Origin: a bacterium
GTDB lineage: Bacteria > SZUA-182 > SZUA-191
Reading direction: 5' to 3'
DNA: 8,264 nucleotides
Assembly (NCBI GenBank): GCA_003230535.1
Contig: QIEW01000421.1
Coordinates: 1-8,264 of the forward strand
Shown here: piece by piece, positions 1 through 5,789 of the stretch
Position numbering within the stretch: position 1 is the first letter of the stretch
Layout: each line of letters opens with the position of its first letter
Notes under the pieces: generated by a model
Seen by the model: the letters and a program-made list of their open reading frames with translations, nothing else
Databases searched by the model: none
What the model was told of the DNA's origin: nothing
Program-made: the position numbers and the translations under genes

Positions 1-14
1 TTATTTATCAAAAG

Positions 15-51
15 CCCCCTCATCCTAACCTTCTCCCCCAAGGGGAGAAGG
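15..51 (+). repeat. Palindromic C-rich/G-rich intergenic repeat, copy A
   Basis: A C-rich stretch is followed by a 10-bp perfect hairpin: ccttctcccc at 29-38 pairs with ggggagaagg at 42-51 around a 3-base loop. The whole 37 bases recur in inverted orientation at 221-256 with a single-base length difference in the loop. The layout (hairpin plus a ggttagg-type tail) resembles REP-like dispersed repeats seen between genes in many bacterial genomes. A role in transcript ends or DNA structure is possible but not shown. Confidence 0.75.
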
Positions 52-89
52 AACTCTCTACCCATCAATTTAAAATGGACAGCGTACTA

Positions 90-302
90 GTGTTGTGTCA
101 ACCATGAATTGACTGCTTCGATTTTTATCCCCCTTGTATGATTAAAATAGAGGATATAGTTTAGTTAGTGGTTGAGGCGTGGCAAACCGATTACCCCAGG
201 GGCGAGGAAGCTTGATAATCCCTTCTCCCCTGGGGGAGAAGGTTAGGATGAGGGGGATAAAACAACCAATGAATTTACGACATATTAGAGTTGACACGAC
301 AC
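90..302. repeat. Region bounded by 13-bp inverted ends, possible miniature element
   Basis: gtgttgtgtcaac at 90-102 and gttgacacgacac at 290-302 are inverted copies matching at 12 of 13 positions. The 213-bp interval has no credible gene and contains palindromic repeat copy B. The arrangement could be the worn remains of an insertion sequence or a miniature inverted-repeat element. No clear target-site duplication was found, so this is tentative. Confidence 0.3.
221..256 (-). repeat. Palindromic C-rich/G-rich intergenic repeat, copy B (inverted)
   Basis: This is the near-exact reverse complement of copy A at 15-51 and differs by one missing base in the loop. It has its own hairpin, ccttctcccc (221-230) against ggggagaagg (233-242), followed by a tail beginning ggttaggatgag. 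With copy A it brackets about 170 bases of gene-free sequence, so a long hairpin could also form between the two copies. Confidence 0.75.
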
Positions 303-350
303 CAGAGGACTTTCTCTTCCCAGGTGGATACATCCTGACGGGAGGGCGCC

Positions 351-385
351 TATAAAAGTAAGGGCGTCCAAATGAACGCCCTTAC
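351..385 (-). terminator. Probable intrinsic terminator downstream of ahcY
   Basis: gtaagggcgt (358-367) and acgcccttac (376-385) form a 10-bp perfect stem with an 8-base loop. Read on the minus strand, the direction of ahcY, the stem is followed at once by TTTTATA. It lies about 50 bases after the ahcY stop, where a factor-independent terminator would be expected. The stem sequence also resembles dispersed 'GGGCG..CGCCC' repeats, so it may be a repeat used as a terminator. Confidence 0.6.
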
Positions 386-433
386 AATACATTACCGCTT
401 TGTTTTTCAGCGCCACAATACAGACCGCTGTTT

Positions 434-1690
<1,257 letters not shown>

Positions 1691-1745
1691 TTAATCTCCT
1701 GATTTAGTTGAGTTACTCCCTACAACAGGACTTAGGAGTCGTATT

Positions 1746-1876
1746 TAAATAACTCATCGGTTTCGATTTCCGATGTTTCGGCTTGTCTCAAGCCGAAAGC
1801 GCTAAGAGCAGCGGCGCCCTGCTTTGGTTTCGGTCTGAGACAGGCCGAAACATCTATAAAAGTGATGAGTTATTTA
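1746..1876. repeat. 131-bp nested palindromic element between metK and ahcY
   Basis: Inverted repeats sit inside one another. The outer arms 1746-1758 and 1864-1876 match over 13 bp without a mismatch. The middle arms 1772-1790 and 1836-1854 match at 18 of 19, with the odd pair able to form G-U in RNA. The inner arms ccgaaa (1793-1798) and tttcgg (1828-1833) enclose a small core hairpin, agcag (1807-1811) with ctgct (1819-1823). The element contains no gene. It may be a miniature inverted-repeat element or a large REP-like repeat. In the metK-ahcY transcript it would form one long RNA hairpin and could act as a processing site or partial terminator. Confidence 0.75.
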
Positions 1877-1907
1877 TTTACACTCACTAAGCTAATATAT
1901 CCGCTAG

Positions 1908-3033
1908 TTAAAGCCCGGATGCCTGACGCAACTCTTCGGCCTTATCGGTTTTCTCCCAGGTAAACTCAGGTTCCGGGCGGCCAAAATGGCCATAAGCGGC
2001 TGTCTTCTTATAGATTGGGCGCCTAAGTTGTAAGTAATCGATAATTCCCAATGGGGTAAGATCAAAATAGTCCATTACCAGATCAGCCAATTTATCCTCG
2101 CCGACCTGTCCGGTACCAAAGGCATTTACCATGATAGAGACCGGCTTTGGATGACCAATGGCATAAGCCAACTGCACCTCGCATCGGTCAACCAAGCGAG
2201 CCGCCACTAAATTTTTAGCTACATAACGAGCCATATAAGAAGCCGAGCGGTCCACCTTAGAGGGATCTTTGCCGGAGAAAGCTCCCCCTCCATGCCTGCC
2301 TAACCCGCCGTAAGTATCCACGATGATCTTACGGCCGGTAAGTCCGGTATCCCCCATCGGTCCGCCAATATGAAACTCTCCGGTAGGGTTAATATGATAT
2401 TCTGTTTCTGGTGTGAGTAACTTTGAAGGTATAATCACCTTAATAACTTTTTCTATAATATCATTTCTTAAAGTCAGCTTATCCACATTAGCTTTATGGT
2501 GGGCAGAGACTACCACCGCCGTAACCCGTTTGGGCTCCCCATTTTCATTTGCCGTCCGGCCAGAGATAGTCCAGTTCTCCGTTTTTCCTGACTTCAGCCA
2601 GACGCTGGACTAATTTTTGCGCCATCATTATCGGCAACGGCATCAACTCCGGCGTCTCCCGACAGGCGTAGCCAAACATCATCCCCTGATCGCCTGCTCC
2701 GCCTTTATCCACTCCCATGGCAATATCGGGGGATTGCTGCTTTACTGCGGTGATAACCCCGCAAGAAAAATAATCAAATCCACAGGTAGCATCAGTATAA
2801 CCTATTTGGCGGACAACCTCCCGGGCAATACCGGAAATATCGAGCACAGCGGAAGTGGTGATCTCGCCCGCTATTATAATCAATCCAGTAGTCAGCATAG
2901 CCTCACAAGCTACCCGGCCGGTAGGATCAGAGGTCAGCACCGCATCTAACACCGCATCTGAGATCTGATCGGCAATCTTGTCCGGATGACCTTCGGTGAC
3001 CGATTCTGAAGTAAATACATAATCCTTTTTCAT
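1908..3033 (-). pseudogene. metK: S-adenosylmethionine synthetase, interrupted by an internal frame change
   Basis: MetK joins ATP and methionine to make S-adenosylmethionine. The 5' part (3033 to 2545, 162 residues) carries GHPDK (15-19), GEITT (56-60) and the ATP-binding hexapeptide GAGDQG (112-117), and stops right after WPDGK. The 3' part resumes in another frame at about 2546 (ENGEPKRV...) and carries [23 protein letters not shown], the glycine-rich [12 protein letters not shown] and the C-terminal AAYGHFGR. Family members normally have about eight residues of the TQVTVEYD type between these points. Their loss plus the phase change fits a deletion of 23 bases. Restoring them gives about 382 residues, the usual MetK length. 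The start has a good ribosome site, GGAGGA at 3041-3046. Both halves are otherwise well conserved, so the break is recent, or is an assembly error, or another synthetase exists elsewhere. Confidence 0.9.
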
Positions 3034-3281
3034 CTACTGTTCCTCCAATAAACTAGCTATAGGTGCAAAAGCTTACTTTACCCGAATAATTCGGGATCAT
3101 AAACACGCTCGGAGCTGGTCGCTTCCATAGCGGGAGCTTTCGGTGATTTATATGAGCCATTTTGTTTTTTGACCGTTATTATATAAGTAGCTGTATTCAA
3201 ATAATTTAATCAACATTTACCGTGGATTTATGAATAATCCGGGAGTAAATTTCCCCTAATAATTCATTCCAAAGAATTCTC
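3034..3281 (-). promoter_or_regulatory. Long structured 5' leader of metK, candidate cis-regulatory RNA
   Basis: From the promoter at 3282-3309, transcription would give a leader of about 240 bases before the metK ATG. On the minus strand it holds a perfect 6-bp hairpin, CCCGAA-tta-TTCGGG (3081-3095). Just upstream is a region that can fold as nested stems: TCA..TAAA..CAC with GTG.TTTA.TGA on the outside, GCTC with GAGC, and CGCT-atgga-AGCG inside (roughly 3096-3157). SAM-sensing leaders are common upstream of metK. I could not match this one to the SAM-I, SAM-II, SAM-III (SMK) or SAH consensus, so a riboswitch role is only inferred. Confidence 0.4.
3053..3160 (-). other. Possible 35-codon upstream ORF in the metK leader
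   Basis: On the minus strand an ATG at 3160 opens 35 codons (MAHINHRKLPLW... ending FCTYS) and stops at 3053, only 19 bases before the metK ATG and next to its ribosome site. No clear Shine-Dalgarno sequence precedes it, and it has only two methionines, so it does not look like a methionine-sensing leader peptide. It overlaps the foldable part of the leader, so the open frame may be chance. Confidence 0.2.
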
Positions 3282-3309
3282 ACTATACCACAATCAGCTC
3301 TTTTGTCAA
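3282..3309 (-). promoter_or_regulatory. Strong sigma70-type promoter for metK
   Basis: On the minus strand a perfect -35 box TTGACA (3304-3309) is separated by 16 bases from a -10 box TATAGT (3282-3287, 5 of 6 to consensus). Transcription should begin near 3275 and run into metK, probably continuing to ahcY. No other minus-strand site in this spacer matches the consensus as well. Confidence 0.65.
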
Positions 3310-3451
3310 GGGTAACACATCCCCTCTCTATATAATAACTTGAAAAAATGAATATTATAAATGATATCAACCCCATGTGAAACAATTTTTAAATTAAAAA
3401 TAAATAACCCCGATGTTTGCCCAATCAAATAATTTTTTTAGTGAAACCCTC

Positions 3452-3480
3452 TTGATTTAAATGGCGTTATGTGTTATTAG
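3452..3480 (+). promoter_or_regulatory. Possible promoter for the NosL-like gene
   Basis: TTGATT (3452-3457) and TATTAG (3475-3480) are separated by 17 bases on the plus strand and lie about 130 bases upstream of the NosL-like start. Each box is only 4 of 6 to consensus. The surrounding 3311-3600 stretch is AT-rich with no other obvious site, so the assignment is weak. Confidence 0.25.
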
Positions 3481-3609
3481 TATATACTTTAAATAGATTG
3501 AGTGTCTTAGGAGAAATCAGGGGAGAATAATTAGGGGAGTTTAGTATAAAGGTTTTTTAATTATTATAGTTTATTTTGGAGTAAACTCAAGAGAATGGGG
3601 GGTCTGTAG

Positions 3610-4134
3610 ATGAACCGGCGGAAAATATTAATGACAGTGCTAGGTGTAGTTTTGGGGATGGTATTTATCGTAGCCAGTGGCTGGGCGGGAGAACTTTGTG
3701 AGATTTGTGGAACAGATATTGATGATTTTTCTGTAGGCCAGGTTACCATTACCTTAAGAGACAGGAGTACCGTAACTACCTGCTCTATGATCTGCGCCGG
3801 CAAAGTGTTGGAAGAACATGGCCACGGCATCAGGAAAATAAATGCCATAGATTATTCCAGCGGAAAGACCCTGGATGCCCGTAAGGCCTATTTTGTGACC
3901 GGTAGTTCTGTCGAGACAGCCGTGCACACAAAATCCAGATTAGCCTTTTTAAATCAGCGGTATGCCTCTAGATTTATCTCTAGGTATGGCGGATATATCA
4001 GGGATTATCATGCCACCTTAAAGAATATTGAATCTACCTTAGAGGCAAAGGAATTTATCCCTAAACTAAACAAATCAAAGGATAATGGTAAATGCTTTGC
4101 CTGCCATGAAAAGATTGGCAAACGGAGAAGATAG
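3610..4134 (+). CDS. Secreted NosL-like protein with a C-terminal CxxCH heme motif
   Basis: The protein has 174 residues. An N-terminal Sec signal (MNRRK, then a hydrophobic run to about residue 26, ASGWA) predicts export. No lipobox is seen, so it is probably periplasmic. The body matches the NosL family in layout: CEICG (30-34), TVTTCSMICAGKVL (54-66), INAIDYSSGKTLDARKAYFV (77-96), then AFLNQRYASRFISRYGG (112-128). NosL of nitrous oxide reductase clusters is a copper-binding lipoprotein, but many relatives occur without nos genes and have no known role. Here the Met of the usual CxxCGM is replaced by Thr. The C-terminus adds CFACH (162-166), a c-type heme attachment site, followed by a basic end. 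The start is set by the signal peptide and a G-rich ribosome site ggggggt about 7 bases upstream. No nos gene lies in the window. The family call is good; copper or heme handling is inferred. Confidence 0.75.
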   Translation: MNRRKILMTVLGVVLGMVFIVASGWAGELCEICGTDIDDFSVGQVTITLRDRSTVTTCSMICAGKVLEEHGHGIRKINAIDYSSGKTLDARKAYFVTGSSVETAVHTKSRLAFLNQRYASRFISRYGGYIRDYHATLKNIESTLEAKEFIPKLNKSKDNGKCFACHEKIGKRRR

Positions 4135-4181
4135 GAGTCGTCCAGCTTACGGGCAATCGAAAAACTGATTGATGAAATTCG

Positions 4182-4229
4182 AAGAAGCAGTAGCATGCAG
4201 CTAGTGTGAGGTATGTGCTACTGCTTCTT
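4182..4229 (+). terminator. Strong hairpin terminator between convergent genes
   Basis: A 14-bp perfect stem (4182-4195 with 4216-4229) closes a 20-base loop, 47 bases after the NosL-like stop. On the plus strand it runs into TTCTTTGTTTATT, a good U-rich tail. The convergent CooT-family gene ends only three bases away on the other side, so the stem probably also ends that transcript, although its tail on the minus strand is less T-rich. Confidence 0.7.
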
Positions 4230-4232
4230 TGT

Positions 4233-4427
4233 TTATTCGCCTTGTTGGAATACAATCCTGTGGTTAAGGAGGGAGATTTCCTTGAGGCGGGCGGAGATTA
4301 TTTTCTGTTCACCGAACACATTTTGCAAGAAATATTTTCCTTCTTCCTCGGGCCTAACCACATCCACATCTTCTAACAAAAGCTCTTCCTGCCCTTCATG
4401 ATAAATATAAGCGCTCGCCTCGCACAT
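4233..4427 (-). CDS. CooT-family small nickel-binding protein
   Basis: This 64-residue cytoplasmic protein begins MCEASAYI and contains LLLEDVDVVRPEEEG, NVFGEQKII, ARLKEISLLNHRIV, the full-length signature of the CooT / 'predicted RNA-binding protein' family (Pfam RNA_bind_2). In Rhodospirillum rubrum CooT helps deliver nickel to carbon monoxide dehydrogenase, and the conserved Cys at position 2, present here, binds nickel in the dimer. Length matches the family (about 60-66). The start is supported by ggggtga five bases upstream and by Cys2. No carbon monoxide dehydrogenase, hydrogenase or urease gene is in the window, so its partner is unknown. Family call firm, function by analogy. Confidence 0.88.
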   Translation of the reverse strand: MCEASAYIYHEGQEELLLEDVDVVRPEEEGKYFLQNVFGEQKIISARLKEISLLNHRIVFQQGE

Positions 4428-4480
4428 ATTTCACCCCAATCTGACGTTTTTGATTTGTAAATGTCTCTTATACCAATTCG

Positions 4481-4509
4481 CTTATCGAACATAAAAAGAT
4501 CTGCGTCAA
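4481..4509 (-). promoter_or_regulatory. Possible promoter for the CooT-family gene
   Basis: On the minus strand TTGACG (4504-4509, 5 of 6) is followed after 17 bases by GATAAG (4481-4486, 4 of 6). Transcription would start about 50 bases before the CooT-family ATG. A second TATAAG at 4467-4472 lacks a partner -35 box. Moderate to weak support. Confidence 0.35.
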
Positions 4510-4604
4510 GCATAAATCCTGCGCTACGCGGTAAAGATGTTTTAACTGCTTGTGTTATCCGGCCGCATATCTATTATAATATCCTATGCTATGAACTTAG
4601 CGCG

Positions 4605-4624
4605 CCGCCGATGCGGACTTTTTT
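4605..4624 (+). terminator. Short GC hairpin followed by six T's
   Basis: CCGC (4605-4608) and GCGG (4613-4616) enclose a CGAT loop, and the plus strand continues acTTTTTT. It looks like a small intrinsic terminator, but the stem is only 4 bp and no plus-strand gene ends close upstream. It may be a backup end for the 3610-4134 transcript, or chance. Confidence 0.3.
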
Positions 4625-4627
4625 GTT

Positions 4628-4735
4628 CCCTCCCCCTTGATGGGGGAGGGGAGGTTAGGTTAGGTGGGGGTGAATGGGTAACTCCAAGAGGTTCCCCCTC
4701 CCCTTGATCCCCTCCCGCCAAGGGAGGGGGAAAAT
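4628..4735. repeat. Pair of G/C-rich palindromic repeats
   Basis: The first palindrome is a perfect 9-bp stem, ccctccccc (4628-4636) with gggggaggg (4642-4650), followed by a tail with ggttaggttaggtgggggtga. The second is cccctccc (4709-4716) with gggagggg (4722-4729) around gccaa. The first has the same plan as the repeats at 15-51 and 221-256: stem, then ggttagg, then a G-rich end. These seem to be variants of one dispersed intergenic family. The rest of the gene-free stretch 4428-4792 shows only the possible CooT-gene promoter and the short hairpin at 4605. Confidence 0.7.
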
Positions 4736-4792
4736 GGAAATTCCTATACGTTCAAGATATTTTAAGTGTTAAGGGTTTATTCCCTGACCTGT

Positions 4793-5641
4793 TTAATCCC
4801 GGCCTATGTCCCTTATTACAGGAAGGTTTGCTGATATAAGTTTGAATATAATTTTAAAATATTTTTTATGCGGCAAGGGCCGGTCTGATTTACAGACACA
4901 TATTCCTAATTTAGAGAAATCAAATGAATAATCCACCACTTCAGAATTATATATTTCCTCCCAGGCTTCCTGCATCTCCCTGTTCCATCTAATATCATCA
5001 AATACCAGGATAGAATTTTTAGCCAGGCAAGGGGTTAGTTGTCGGAAGTAGTTGATTGTAGGCCCTTTCTGATGATGGCCGTCGATAAGAGCAAAATCGA
5101 ACTGATGTTTAAATTCATTTAAGAATACCGGGAGAGTATTTTGAAACATTCCGGCCGTAACTTTGACTCTCCGGCCATCAATTTTTTTAAAATTGGTTTT
5201 AGCTATGGAAAGGAGAGAACTGTTAGCGTCAAAGGTATAAAACAGGCCTTTTTCATTAAGCTTCATGGCGGCAACCTGATACAGTCCGCTTACGCCGAGA
5301 TTTGTCCCTAACTCTAATGAATGCGCGGGTTTAAATTGTCTTATTAAGGAAAACAGCAACAGCCCCCATTCGTGAGCCAGGCTTGATAATCTACATTCCT
5401 CTTTGACAGGCCTTTCCGTTTCCGTACCTTTATTGTTATGTGAAAATATTTTGTCCTCAGAGAGTAACAGCTCCTCTCTTATTGTTAACACCTGGCGAAT
5501 AATCTCCAATTCTTCTTCGCTGAATTTTTTTTTATTTTTAACCCGTTGAAAGGCTTTCCTGAATTGTGCAAGGTGCAATTCATTACAAAAAGACAAACTG
5601 GAAAAAGTGGCATCAATACACCATTTTACTCTTGACAACAT
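4793..5641 (-). CDS. Class I SAM-dependent methyltransferase, substrate unknown
   Basis: The 282-residue protein has a Rossmann-type SAM-binding core at about 88-250. The visible motifs are LELGTNLGVSGLY (109-121, glycine-rich motif I), TFDAN (136-140, acidic residue for the SAM ribose), ALIDGHHQKGPTINYF (184-199) and VFDDIRW (213-219). The spacing and the IDG-H..., DDI pattern resemble the Methyltransf_24 / O-methyltransferase-like group. An N-terminal segment of about 85 residues rich in charged helix, with KNKKKFSEEELEIIRQ at 35-50, precedes the core. The ATG at 5641 has AGGAA close upstream (spacing about 3) and AAGGGA farther off, so a slightly later start is possible. The gene stands alone in its direction and diverges from the lipoprotein gene at 5790. 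No substrate can be deduced. Its SAH product would be cleared by AhcY. Confidence 0.85.
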   Translation of the reverse strand: MLSRVKWCIDATFSSLSFCNELHLAQFRKAFQRVKNKKKFSEEELEIIRQVLTIREELLLSEDKIFSHNNKGTETERPVKEECRLSSLAHEWGLLLFSLIRQFKPAHSLELGTNLGVSGLYQVAAMKLNEKGLFYTFDANSSLLSIAKTNFKKIDGRRVKVTAGMFQNTLPVFLNEFKHQFDFALIDGHHQKGPTINYFRQLTPCLAKNSILVFDDIRWNREMQEAWEEIYNSEVVDYSFDFSKLGICVCKSDRPLPHKKYFKIIFKLISANLPVIRDIGRD

Positions 5642-5724
5642 TGTTCCTATTCCCTTAACTATGTTTAGTTTACCTGCTGCCTGGCTGTCTATGTTGCTTA
5701 TTTTAGAGTTTCATCTGCCAGAAA

Positions 5725-5752
5725 ATTTTACTATAATTCTAATTATTGTCAA
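5725..5752 (-). promoter_or_regulatory. Sigma70-type promoter for the methyltransferase gene
   Basis: On the minus strand a perfect TTGACA (5747-5752) is followed after 16 bases by TAAAAT (5725-5730, 5 of 6). The start point would be near 5718, leaving about 77 bases before the ATG. It overlaps the divergent promoter candidate for the gene at 5790. Confidence 0.6.
5732..5737 (+). promoter_or_regulatory. Probable -10 box for the divergent lipoprotein gene
   Basis: A perfect TATAAT lies on the plus strand about 53 bases before the likely TTG start. The matching -35 position (around 5709-5714, tttcat) is poor, so this may need an activator. The box lies inside the spacer of the opposite-facing promoter. 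Confidence 0.4.
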
Positions 5753-5789
5753 GTTTTATTAATCCTAAAATTTAAAAGAGGCGGTTAAA

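Noticed and set aside
15-256. CRISPR array from the repeated 37-base unit
   Set aside because: There are only two copies, in opposite orientation and about 170 bases apart, with no regular spacers or cas genes.
142-333. 63-codon minus-strand open frame
   Set aside because: It runs through palindromic repeat copy B and the inverted end, with no ribosome site and repeat-derived residues.
2538-2552. Programmed frameshift or translational restart in metK
   Set aside because: No slippery heptamer is visible, the nearby ATG opens a third frame that soon stops, and the missing conserved residues could not be restored by a frame change.
3034-3281. Known SAM-I riboswitch upstream of metK
   Set aside because: The characteristic SAM-I core (the conserved sequence around the kink-turn and pseudoknot) could not be found on the minus strand.
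3564-3848. 94-codon minus-strand open frame
   Set aside because: It is antisense to the start and signal peptide of the NosL-like gene, which has convincing motifs.
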